From Crambe crambe (taxonomy: Eukaryota; Porifera; Demospongiae; Poecilosclerida; Crambeidae): a stretch of 64,000 nt of DNA. The notes below the pieces were generated by a model that saw only the letters and a list, made by a program, of their open reading frames with translations, ran no database searches and was not told the origin of the DNA. The stretch's first letter is position 1; each line of letters opens with the position of its first letter. The stretch is taken from contig OZ004596.1 in NCBI GenBank assembly GCA_963924555.1, positions 1,612,001 through 1,676,000 on the forward strand, written 5' to 3'. Positions 33,774-43,200 of this stretch are shown here, in pieces. The translations under genes and the position numbers were made by a program.

Positions 33774-34592
33774 ATGGCTCTCTCCAATATCATTCCACTT
33801 GCTGCTGTCGTTTTCCTGAGCTTGCTGGTGCCGGTGATATTGCAACGATGTCCCTCTGGTCCCACCAGAAGAAATCAATACGATATAGCCAGTCAACGAT
33901 TCTTGTGTGCTTCAACATGTGAAGTGAGAGTCGGTTTGTATGGTAGTACCCTTCGATCTCGACCAAGAACTATTTATAGATGCTGCATTGGTTCAGCCTA
34001 TCGCAATGGAATATACTACAGTTGTCTGAACCCCTTACATATCATTGCTACTGCCAGTGCCAGGGCTGGTGCTACGTCTTCTGCCCCACCATCTAGTTCA
34101 CCTTCAACTATTGTTGGAGCCCAAACTAGTGCCACATCCTCTACCCAGCCACCTTCAGCTTCTACTCCTACCAAACCTATAAGTACAGAGGTGCTTGCTA
34201 AGCCAACTTTCTCAACCACTCGGTCTTCTAAAGCACCCAACACTGCTAAGCCAACTTTCTCAACCACTCAGCCTTCTACACCCAACACTGCTAAGCCAAC
34301 TTTCTCAACCACTCAGCCTTCTACACCCAACACTGCTAAGCCAACTTTCTCAAACACCAAAGCACCCAACACTGTCTCACCACAAAATATAAGAAGTTGT
34401 CCAAGTGGGCCCACAAGAGCAAGCCAATTTCCTGGCTTAAGGAACGTCTGCAGATTCAAGTGTTACTTTAGAGTCAGCATTTACCGTCGGGTCCAGCTGC
34501 GATCACGGATGGTGTACAGTTGCTGTGAAGGTTATAAACCACAGATCATCAGCCTGGGAGCACGAACATACAGCTGTGTACAGAATATTTAA
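33774..34592 (+). CDS. Secreted protein with two novel six-Cys domains and a mucin-like linker
   Basis: Single exon, 272 residues, no recognised family. The N terminus (MALSNIIPLAAVVFLSLLVP) is a signal peptide. Domain 1 (~24-85) and domain 2 (~205-270) share a pattern: CPSGPTR, then an aromatic residue, CxxxC, an RV pair, an Arg followed by I/V-Y-x-CC-x-G, and a final Y-x-C, six cysteines each. Between them lies a Ser/Thr/Pro-rich linker with near-perfect 15-residue repeats (AKPTFSTTQPSTPNT), probably O-glycosylated. The CCxGY end recalls EMI domains, but that is a weak resemblance. The same domain ends the paralogues at 35848, 37971 and 41562. An ATATAAAG sequence lies about 95 bp upstream of the start. 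Extracellular matrix, recognition or defence roles are all speculative. Confidence 0.75.
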   Translation: MALSNIIPLAAVVFLSLLVPVILQRCPSGPTRRNQYDIASQRFLCASTCEVRVGLYGSTLRSRPRTIYRCCIGSAYRNGIYYSCLNPLHIIATASARAGATSSAPPSSSPSTIVGAQTSATSSTQPPSASTPTKPISTEVLAKPTFSTTRSSKAPNTAKPTFSTTQPSTPNTAKPTFSTTQPSTPNTAKPTFSNTKAPNTVSPQNIRSCPSGPTRASQFPGLRNVCRFKCYFRVSIYRRVQLRSRMVYSCCEGYKPQIISLGARTYSCVQNI

Positions 34593-35767
34593 TAACAATT
34601 TGGACAGTTTTTATCATTTGGTATAATTTAATATAATCATTGTTATATTCTTGAGATTTCGATTGGATAATAAATATTTTTACTAAAACATATGAAGCCC
34701 TTTTAGGTTATGAACTTTTGGCTCAGGATTAGTAGGTGGTGAAACCATGTGGTAGAATCAAAGCATACCAAAACCTTGGCAACACCCTAACAACTATATG
34801 GCAACAATAAAACCTTTCCCTATAGCAACCATGTAATGTGTTCTCATTCATTGAAGGGTGATTCATGATGAGATAAGAGTGGTGAACTCATTGTGATAAG
34901 CTAAATTTATGACTTGGCTATAATATTTGACATCAACTATGGTTTGTTGGTTCCTCTGTGGTTGCAATACTCACCCACACACTTTAGCTGCATGCCTTCT
35001 AGTTCTGTTGGTGGACAATTGTTTTGATCGTGGGAATATTGACATTGATAATAGTTTGTTGGTTCCTCTGTGGTTTGCAATATTCACAGGCAGTGTTTTT
35101 GATGTCACCCACATACTTTAGGTATTCTGATACATGTTTGATCCTTTATTTATGGGGGTCATAATAACCCAATGCTTCTTTCCTATGTGCTAGACTTCCA
35201 ATTCCCAATACTCCCACACTGCCATCACATGACATAATCTCAAGCCACCATCCCCTACCACAAGTCTACATCACATGTTGTCAAAGGTGAGGGGAGTCTT
35301 GGGACTATAAATTCCTTATTGTGGAGTCACCATCATGGCTCTAGTGGAACCATAACAATTGGTCTGCCTAACTATATGAAGATTTGACTTCTAGAGCAGT
35401 CAGTCTTCTTCCTTTGTGTTAGACAAACCAACAAACCATTCTGTCATGAATTGATCCTCTGGGCCTGCATGCATGCTGCAAGCGTAAGAAGTGGAAGGTC
35501 ACAGATTGGGTACATATTATGCAACTACTATACTAGGGTATCCTAGCTGGAAGTCTTAGCTATAGCTTTACTAAGTATTGCCATTGCACTTGTATGGAGT
35601 CACTTGCACGGTAGCCAGAGGGTTGTGGTCAGTTCTGCAAACTCCGCTTTCATGAACTCTCCTTCTTTATCTGGAAGCCATTGATTCTATTAGGAACAGA
35701 TGTCTATCTGCATTCATGTGTAGCTTAGCAGGCTCAATAAGAAACTTGCACTTCTAGATCCCTTGGC
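34593..35767. repeat. Array spacer, copy 1
   Basis: Non-coding spacer whose part from about 34915 on (tttgttggttcctctgtgg, cacccacacactttagct, gactataaattccttat, ctagagcagtcagtcttctt) recurs at about 36960-37890, 39070-39500 and 40500-41470. Unlike those it carries no membrane-gene fragment. No gene seen. Confidence 0.7.
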
Positions 35768-35775
35768 TATAAAAG
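35768..35775 (+). promoter_or_regulatory. TATA box of Cys-rich gene A
   Basis: TATAAAAG 80 bp upstream of the conserved ATG. The same octamer in the same context lies at 37899-37906 and 41474-41481 before the two other intact paralogues. Confidence 0.75.
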
Positions 35776-35847
35776 AGGGCAAAACCCATGCAGCTTGATC
35801 CGATCAAAGGAGTAATAATACCAAACGATAACCTAAAGAAGAAAAAA

Positions 35848-36539
35848 ATGCGTCAATTCATCGTGCTTTCACTGCTCTTTGTAGCGATGCAAACTATAGT
35901 TTGCCAGGAGTTTCAGTCTTGTGAAAGTGTGGTCTCTAAAATAAGAAGTAGAGGCCAATTCCCCTTGACTGATAGACTCAGAAATACAAAGAGTGTCGTA
36001 TGTGAAAGTAGGGGTTCCGAAGGCCGGTAAGTACTGTATAGCTAGCTTGAAGAGTCATAACATATTATATAATTTTTTTAAACAGTTCTTTATTACAAAG
36101 AATTTATTACTGTCCTACTGAGCTCCAATTTATTTTTAATGACATCACCATGGTACCAGAATTCAACATTAGCACTCTCACTGATGATTTGATCGTTGAT
36201 GTGGACAAAGTTGAAATGGACAGTGATGGAATTTTTTTCTGTCCACGATCTCTTCCAAGGCCTACACGTCCCCCCACACTTGCACCAACAACAGTTCCAC
36301 AAACAAGATGCCCACGTGGAGGCCCAACGAGACGAAATGAATATGAGGTCTATGATCAAAATGTCTGCAGGATAAGATGCTTCACCTTAGTGAGAGCTCT
36401 AAGCCAGCCAGGAGTCTATCAAAAAGAGAGAATTATCTTTAAATGCTGTCCAGGATATAAACCATACCGAAGTGGGCGCAGAGTCAGCTTCTTCTTCTCT
36501 TTTGTTAATACCAATAGGTATAGGTGTATCAAGGAGTGA
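35848..36539 (+). CDS. Secreted Cys-rich array protein A
   Basis: Two exons, 35848-36026 and 36086-36539 (633 nt, 210 residues), with a 59-bp intron. Start MRQFIVLSLLFVAMQ is chosen because it is conserved in all copies and begins a signal peptide; an in-frame ATG at 35788 is not conserved. The mature protein has an N-terminal four-Cys region (QSCESVV, SVVCES, IYYCPTE, IFFCPRS) with the acidic stretch LIVDVDKVEMDSDG, a short Pro/Thr linker (PRPTRPPTLAPTTVP), and the six-Cys domain CPRGGPTRRNEY, VCRIRC, FKCCPGYKP, YRC. No known family is recognised. A-type features are QPGVYQKERIIFKCC and GYKPYRSGRR, shared with the truncated copy at 39520. Confidence 0.8.
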
Positions 36540-37898
36540 CAATTCAACATTAACATGCGTACATAGATAGCTAGTCACAGTCATCTTTGTACACCATAGT
36601 TTTTTAGTTTTTATTTATTTTATCTATCCTAGGCCTAATAGCTACTCAATATGCATTAATTTTGATTAAAAAAGAAAAAGAAAAAGAAAAAAAGGATGGT
36701 TTGGTGCTGAGGGTGTTTTACATACATATAGCTAACAAGAGGAACACTAGAATTCCATCACAGTCATGCAGCCGGCCATTTGATCACCATTTGAATAGTG
36801 TCTTGCATCCAGTGGATAAGTGTACTATTTACTGTCATTTTGTGATTCAGACCGAACGAAACACTGACACCATGGAACTGGAGCTTTCCTGTCACATGTA
36901 CACATTTGATGTGTCTGCACGTTGAGCTAATGTATTTACTTGACTTTTTTTTGTTCAGCATAATGTCACCCACACACTTTAGCTACATAGCTACATGCCT
37001 CTAGTTCTGTTGGTGCATAGCTAATTGTGGGAACATTGACATCAACAATAGTTTGTTGGCTTCTCTGTGGTTGCAATGTTTTTGATGTCATCCACACACT
37101 TTCTTTGTTCATGCTTAATTGTTTTGATCCTTTTATTTGCAGGGGTCATAATAACCCTTAAATGGTTCCTTCTAACGAAGTGTACACTGTCCACACCCAA
37201 TACATACAGTATCAGTATCATACATATTTCTTTCCCATGTGATAAACTTCCAATTGCACACGTACTGCATGTATACTCTTAAGGATATCAGTACCTGTGT
37301 GCTATAGACTCAATTGCTGATACTCCCACACTGACATCATGTAGTCTCAAGCCCCCAGCCCCTAGTTCTTGATTAGCTACAGCCAGTTCTGCAATCAAGG
37401 TCAAGTCTACATCACATGTTGGCAAGGTAATGGTAACATGCATCTTTAATATGGTGAGTCGAGGACTATAAATTCCTTATCATGGAGTCACCATCGTGGC
37501 TCTAGTGGAAACCATAACAATTGGTTTGCCTATAGCTAGCTATATTATATACATGACTTGACTTCTAGAGCAGTCAGTCTTCTTCCATTCTGTTAGACAA
37601 ACCAACAAACCTTTCTGTCATGAACGGGCCATGCACTGCATGCATACATGGCCTGCAAGCATGGGAAGGGGAAGGTCACAGGTTGCAGGTACTAAGTATT
37701 CACTGCCCAGGATATCTCAAGGGTTGTGGTCAGTTCTGCAGACTGGAAAAGGCTTTAGCACGTGTTGCATTCATGCAGATTCCTTCTCTGAATGCATGAC
37801 CAGTAGTGCTCATGACACCTGTTCCTAATAAAATTAATGGCTTTCGTACGTAAACATGCGTAGAACGCTGTGGCCGGCTATAGGTCCGGTAGTGGTGC
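36540..37898. repeat. Array spacer, copy 2
   Basis: Duplicated non-coding spacer. Contains the membrane-gene fragment at 36733-36960 and then sequence shared with the other spacers up to the TATA box at 37899. Confidence 0.8.
36733..36960 (-). pseudogene. 3' fragment of the 42478-43110 membrane-protein gene (1)
   Basis: Matches the last ~80 codons of the intact gene (taacaagaggaac through ttttttgttcagca) with indels that destroy the frame, such as loss of the segment after aggaac. Homology stops at ttgttcagca, beyond which the spacer reads taatgtcaccc while the gene reads cgagccttagc. Fragments at 38848 and 40293 share the breakpoint. Confidence 0.85.
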
Positions 37899-37906
37899 TA
37901 TAAAAG
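37899..37906 (+). promoter_or_regulatory. TATA box of Cys-rich gene B
   Basis: TATAAAAG 72 bp upstream of the start codon at 37971, in the conserved context gtggtgcTATAAAAGAG. Confidence 0.75.
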
Positions 37907-37970
37907 AGGCAAAACGCCGCAACTTGATCATCGGTCAATTCAAACAAACAATAACCTAAAGAAGAAAAAG

Positions 37971-38680
37971 ATGCGTCAATTTATCGTGCTTTCACTGCTC
38001 TTTGTAGCGATGCAAACTATAGTTTGCCAGGAATTTCAGTCTTGTGAAAGTGTGGTTGAAGAAATAAGAAGTAGAGGCCAGTTTCCCCTGTCTGATAGAC
38101 TCAGAAATACAAAGAGTGTCGTATGCGAAAGTAAGGGTCCGGAAGGACGGTAAGTAGGCTAGCTTGAAGATTCATTATACAATAGCTCTAGCTATAATAA
38201 TTATTTTTTCTTTACAGTTCTCTATTGCAAAGAGTTTATTACTGTCCTACTGAGCTCCGATTTATTTTTAATGACATCACCATGGTACCAGAATTCAACA
38301 TTAGCACTCTCACTGATGATTTGATCGTTGATGTGGACAAAGTTGAAATGGACAGTGATGGAGTTTTTTTCTGTCCACGTTCACAACCTCTTCCAAGGCC
38401 AACACGTCCCCCCACACTTGCACCAACAACAGTTCCGCTAATGACAAGATGCCCACGTGGAGGCCCAACGAGACGAAATGAATATGAAACCAATGATCAA
38501 AATGTCTGCAGGATAAGATGCTTCACCTTAGTGAGAGCTCTAAGCCAGCCAGGAGCCTATCGAAGAGAGAGAACTATCTTTAATTGCTGTCCAGGATATA
38601 AACCAAACCGAAGTGGGCCCAGAGTCAGCTTCTTCTTCTCCTTTGTTAATACCAATAGGTATAGGTGTATCAAGGAGTGA
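37971..38680 (+). CDS. Secreted Cys-rich array protein B
   Basis: Two exons, 37971-38149 and 38218-38680, 213 residues. Same architecture as protein A: signal peptide MRQFIVLSLLFVAMQ, four-Cys region, Pro-rich linker (here SQPLPRPTRPP, two residues longer) and C-terminal six-Cys domain. B-type differences are VVEEIRSRGQFPL instead of VVSKIRSRGQFPL, and QPGAYRRERTIFNCC with GYKPNRSGPRV instead of the A-type sequences. The same B-type changes occur in the 41562 gene. Secreted; function unknown. Confidence 0.8.
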
Positions 38681-38847
38681 CAATTCAACATTAACATGCG
38701 TACATATAGCTAGTCACAGTCATCTTTGTACACCATAGTTATTTTATCTTTTTATCTATCCTAGGCATCTTTTTTTCTCAATATGCATTAATTTTGATTA
38801 AAAATAAAGGATGGTTTGGTGCTGAGGGTGTTTTACATTCATATAGC

Positions 38848-39071
38848 TAACAAGAGGAACACTAGAATTCCATCACAGTCATGCAGCCGGCCATTTGATC
38901 ACCATTTGAATAGTGTCTTGCATCCAGTGGATTAGCACTATAATTATACTATTTTCATTTTGTGATTCAGACCACTGACACCATGGAACTGGAGCTTTCC
39001 TGTCACATGTACACATTTGATGTGTCTGCACGTTGAGCTAATGTATTTACTTGACTTTTTTTTGTTCAGCA
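38848..39071 (-). pseudogene. 3' fragment of the membrane-protein gene (2)
   Basis: Second truncated copy, same orientation, same breakpoint at ttgttcagca and the same internal losses as fragment 1, plus an extra deletion around ttcagaccactgacacc. Non-coding. Confidence 0.85.
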
Positions 39072-39519
39072 TAATGTCACCCACACACTTTAGCTACATA
39101 GCTACATGCCTCTAGTTCTGTTGGTGCTATAGCTAATTGTGGGAACATTGACATCAACAATAGTTTGTTGGCTCCTCTGTGGTTGCAATGTTTTTGATGT
39201 CACCCACACACTTTCTTTGTTCATGCTTAATTGTTTTGATCCTTTTATTAGCAGGGATCATAATAACCCTTAAATGGTTCCTTCTAACGAAGTGTACACT
39301 GTCCACACCCAATACATGCAGTATCAGTATCATACATATTTCTTTCCCATGTGATAAACTTCCAATTGCACACGTACTGACATGTCATGTATACTCTCAA
39401 GCATATCAGTACGGATGCTTTCATTCCTATGTGCTATAGACTCAATTGCTGGTACTCCCACACTGACATCATGTAGTCTCAAGCCCCCAGCCCCTAGTTC
39501 TTGATTTATAGCTACACAC
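39072..39519. repeat. Array spacer, copy 3 (shortened)
   Basis: Spacer sequence as in the other copies up to cccctagttcttgattt, where it is fused directly to the second exon of a Cys-rich gene. About 600 bp present in other spacers (TATA box, first exon, intron) are missing. Confidence 0.75.
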
Positions 39520-39782
39520 TTGCACCAACGACAGTTCCACAAACAACAAGATGCCCACGTGGAGGCCCAACAAGACGAAATGAATATGAGGTCTATGATC
39601 AAAATGTCTGCAGGATAAAATGCTTCACCTTAGTGAGAGCTCTAAGCCAGCCAGGAGTCTATCAAAAAGAGAGAATTATCTTTAAATGCTGTCCAGGATA
39701 TAAACCATACCGAAGTGGGCGCAGAGTCAGCTTCTTCTTCTCCTTTGTTAATACCAATAGGTATAGGTGTATCAAGGAATAA
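39520..39782 (+). pseudogene. 5'-truncated Cys-rich gene C (A-type)
   Basis: Only the linker and the six-Cys domain remain (LAPTTVPQTTRCPRGGPTR, VCRIKC, FKCCPGYKPYRSGRR, YRC). Promoter, signal-peptide exon, four-Cys region and intron are deleted. The junction with spacer DNA lies at about 39512-39520. Sequence type is A, so it derives from a gene like 35848-36539. It could make a protein only from an internal ATG without a signal peptide, so it is called a pseudogene. Confidence 0.82.
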
Positions 39783-39879
39783 TTGTGATAATTCAACATT
39801 AACATGCATACATAGATAGCTAGTCACAGTCATCTTTGTACACCATAGTTTTTATTTATTTTATCTATCCTAGGCCTAA

Positions 39880-40211
39880 GGCCACTATTTATAGAATCCT
39901 AGTTTCCTGTCCAAGAAGATATCCACAAGTGCTGCGGGCGGGCGGTTATTATAATTATTCTATTACTGCTTCTTTGTTTGTCTCAAGGGTCCTGTCTTCG
40001 TCATTCACTAGTCTCGCGGCCCGCGAGACTACTCATTCACCACTACGGTGCACGGGCTTTCTCAAAAGAGCTGCATTTGAAGCCAAAATTTGCGCACCTA
40101 CTGCGCGCATGAGCAATGGCAGGCGCTAGGCAGTAATAATATTTTTTGATGCGGTGACATTTTCAATACGCGGGCGGTGGACAGGAAACAATCATTCTAA
40201 TAATAGTGGCC
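39880..40211. mobile_element. 332-bp PIF/Harbinger-like MITE with TAA target duplication
   Basis: Terminal inverted repeats of about 33 bp: left GGCCACTATTTATAGAATCC..., right in complement GGCCACTATTATTAGAATGA..., both continuing to GTTTCCTGTCC. TAA flanks both sides (39877-39879, 40212-40214). The paralogous spacer at about 36630-36645 reads taggcctaatagct without the element, which is the empty site. An internal perfect palindrome includes agtctcgcgg/ccgcgagact. No open frame. The 3-bp TAA target and GGCC ends suggest PIF/Harbinger; the superfamily is inference. Confidence 0.88.
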
Positions 40212-41473
40212 TAATAGCTACTCAATATGCATTAAAAAAGAAAAAGAAAAAAAGGATGGTTTGGTGCTGAGGGTGTTTTACATTCATATAGCTAACAAGA
40301 GGAACACTAGAATTCCATCACAGTCAGCCGGCCATTTGATCACCATTTGAATAGTGTCTTGCATCCAGTGGATAATATACTATTTACTGTCATTTTGTGA
40401 TTACTGACACCATGGAACTGGAGCTTTCCTGTCACATGTACACATTTGATGTGTCTGCATGTTGAGCTAATGTATTTACTTGACTTTTTTTTGTTCAGCA
40501 TAATGTCACCCACACACTTTAGCTACATAGTTACATGCCTCTAGTTCTGTTGGTGCTATAGCTAATTGTGGGAACATTGACATCAACAATAGTTTGTTGG
40601 CTCCTCTGTGGTTGCAATGTTTCTGATGTCACCCACACACTTTCTTTGTTCATGCCTAATTGTTTTGATCCTTTTATTTGTGGGGGTCATAATAACCCTT
40701 AAATGGTTCCTTCTAACGAAGTGTACATTGTCCACACAACATCAGTATACACACATCATTTCTTTCCCATGTGATAAACTTCCAATTGCACATGTACTGA
40801 CATGTCATGTATACTCTCAAGCATATCAGTACCAATGCTTCCTATGCGCTATAGACTCAATTGCCAGTACTCCCACACTAACATCATGTATATAGTCTCA
40901 AGCCCCCTGGCCAGCCCCTAGTTCTTGAATACAGCCAGTTCTGCAATCAAGGTCAAGTCTACATCACATGTTGGCAAGGTAATGGTAACATGTATCTTAT
41001 GGTGAGTCGAGGACTATAAATTCCTTATCATGGAGTCACCATCATGGCTCTAGTGGAAACCATAACAATTGGTTTGCCTATAGCTATTATGCAGACTGCA
41101 TGCATGCATGACTTGACTTCTAGAGCAGTCAGTCTTCTTCCATTCTGTTAGACAAACCAACAAACCTTTCTGCCATGAACTGATCCTCTGGAGCATGCAC
41201 TGCATGCATACATGTCCTGCAAGCATGGGAAAGGGAAGGTCACAGGTTGTGGGTACATATTATGCATGATCAGTAGGTAGCTATCCGAGGAAGTACTCAC
41301 TGCCCAGGATATCTCAAGGGTTGTGGTCAGACTGGAAAAGGCTTTAGCATGTGTTGCATTCATGCAGACTCCTTCTCTATCTCTGGAAGCCATAAATTCT
41401 ATTATTGTATTAGGAACAGGCACTACTGGTCATTCTGACCATGCTTTCGTGACTGTAGATCCGGTAGTGGTGC
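40212..41473. repeat. Array spacer, copy 4
   Basis: Spacer downstream of truncated gene C: membrane-gene fragment at 40293-40500, then the common spacer sequence up to the TATA box at 41474. No other gene seen. Confidence 0.8.
40293..40500 (-). pseudogene. 3' fragment of the membrane-protein gene (3)
   Basis: Third truncated copy with the same ttgttcagca breakpoint and further small deletions (cagtcagccggcc, gtgattactgacacc). Non-coding. Confidence 0.85.
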
Positions 41474-41481
41474 TATAAAAG
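41474..41481 (+). promoter_or_regulatory. TATA box of Cys-rich gene D
   Basis: TATAAAAG 88 bp upstream of the start at 41562, context gtggtgcTATAAAAGAG as for gene B. Confidence 0.75.
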
Positions 41482-41561
41482 AGCGCAACTTGATCATCGG
41501 TCAATTCAAAGGAGTAATTTATTTACTACTACCAAACAATAACCTAAAGAAGAAGGAAAAA

Positions 41562-42276
41562 ATGCGTCAATTCATCGTGCTTTCACTGCTCTTTGTAGCG
41601 ATGCAAACTATAGTTTGCCAGGAGTTTCAGTCTTGTGAAAGTGTGGTTGAAGAAATAAGAAGTAGAGGCCAATTCCCCCTGAGTGATAGACTCAGAAATA
41701 CAAAGAGTGTCGTATGTGAAAGTAAGGGTCCGGAAGGCCGGTAAGTACATGTAGTTAGCTTGAAGATTCATTATACAATAGCTCGATAATTATTATAATA
41801 ATTTTCTTTACAGTTCTTTATTGCAAAGAGTTTATTACTGTCCTACTGAGCTCCGATTTATTTTTAATGACATCACAATGGTACCAGAATTCAATATTAG
41901 CACTCTCACTGATGATTTGATCGTTGATGTGGACAGAGTTGAAATGGACAGCAATGGAGTTTTTTTCTGTCCACGTTCACAACCTCTTCCAAGGCCAACA
42001 CGTCCCCCCACACTTGCACCAACAGCAGTTCCACAAATAACAAGATGCCCACGTGGAGGCCCAACAAGACGAAATGAATATGAAGCCAATGATCAAAATG
42101 TCTGCAGGATAAGATGCTTCACCTTAGTGAGAGCTCTAAGCCAGCCAGGAGCCTATCGAAGAGAGAGAACTATCTTTAATTGCTGTCCAGGATATAAACC
42201 AAACCGAAGTGGGCCCAGAGTCAGCTTCTTCTTCTCCTTTGTTAATACCAATAAGTATAGGTGTATCAAGCAGTGA
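41562..42276 (+). CDS. Secreted Cys-rich array protein D
   Basis: Two exons, 41562-41740 and 41814-42276, 213 residues. Signal peptide, four-Cys region, linker (SQPLPRPTRPPTLAPTAVP) and six-Cys domain as in protein B. B-type residues (AYRRERTIFNCC, GYKPNRSGPRV) show common descent with 37971-38680. The last residues are CIKQ rather than CIKE. It converges on the intact membrane-protein gene, 201 bp between stops. This gene pair is the likely full form of the duplicated unit. Function unknown. Confidence 0.8.
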
Positions 42277-42477
42277 CAATTCAACATTAACACAGCTACA
42301 TAGATAGCTAGTCACAGTCATCCATAGTTATTATTTTTTTATCTATATATCATTAATTTTTTCTATTAACAATTACATGAATCAAAATTATAATTTAAAA
42401 AAAATTAAAAAAGAAAAAAAGATGGTTGCATGCCTGAAATATTAAACAGATGGGGTTGAATATTCAAATTTTATATT

Positions 42478-43110
42478 TCATATAACAAGAGGAACGATTT
42501 TCTCACTAGAACTTTCAATTTTATCACAGTCAGCCATTTGATCACTATTTGAGTAGTGTCTTGCATCCAGTTGCAGTGGATTAGCACTACTAATCTCACT
42601 CTGTTTACTGTCATCTTGTGATTCAGAACGAAAAGTTAAATTTACACTGACACCAACTGGAGTTTTCCCATCGGACACATTTGAAGTGTCTGTTGAGCTA
42701 TTCACTTGACTTTTTTGTTCAGCACGAGCCTTAGCAGCAGCTATTTGTTGCTCAATGAGCCTGTTATTGGCCAAGGCTGTCTTGACTCTGGTTTTATGAA
42801 TCTGTGTGTTGAAGGTTCGTGTTATGTAGCAGAGAACACAAGTGAGGAAAATCAAGGCAGCTGCCGTACAGACAATGTTGGCTATGGCATTAGCACTTAG
42901 CACTGGAGGTCTTGGTGTCATCTCAGAGGGAGAGGGGGAAGGAGAAGGGGAAAGGGTGGTCGTTGAGTTCATGGTGTCCTCGCCTCCACTACTTCCTTCT
43001 TCATCCCACTTCCCGGCCGAAGAGGATACCTTGGTAGATACACACCAGATCTGGAGAGAGACGGTAGCAAGTACGAAGGCTCGCTTAAGAAAAAAAGATC
43101 CTCTTGTCAT
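42478..43110 (-). CDS. Single-pass membrane protein, unassigned
   Basis: Intronless frame of 210 residues. N-terminal hydrophobic signal (FVLATVSLQIWCV), then a Ser/Thr/Pro-rich ectodomain (GSSGGEDTMNSTTTLSPSPS), one transmembrane helix (NIVCTAAALIFLTCVLCYI), a basic stop-transfer (TRTFNTQIHKTRVK), a helical Ala-rich segment (IEQQIAAAKARAEQK), and an acidic Ser-rich cytoplasmic tail with possible phosphorylation sites. I recognise no family. Its 3' third was copied three times with the Cys-rich genes (36733, 38848, 40293). Confidence 0.72.
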   Translation of the reverse strand: MTRGSFFLKRAFVLATVSLQIWCVSTKVSSSAGKWDEEGSSGGEDTMNSTTTLSPSPSPSPSEMTPRPPVLSANAIANIVCTAAALIFLTCVLCYITRTFNTQIHKTRVKTALANNRLIEQQIAAAKARAEQKSQVNSSTDTSNVSDGKTPVGVSVNLTFRSESQDDSKQSEISSANPLQLDARHYSNSDQMADCDKIESSSEKIVPLVI

Positions 43111-43200
43111 TGTCGTTAATTAGCTTATGACACGCCCAATTGTATATCGTGCAAGAACGATACTTTACCATACAGAATAAAATGAAATGCTGAAAAATGT

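Noticed and set aside
34016..34267. Minus-strand frame across the mucin-like linker
   Set aside because: Antisense shadow of the repeat-bearing linker of the 33774 gene.
35788..35847. Upstream in-frame ATG as start of Cys-rich protein A
   Set aside because: Not conserved in gene B, and it would bury the signal peptide behind about 20 polar residues.
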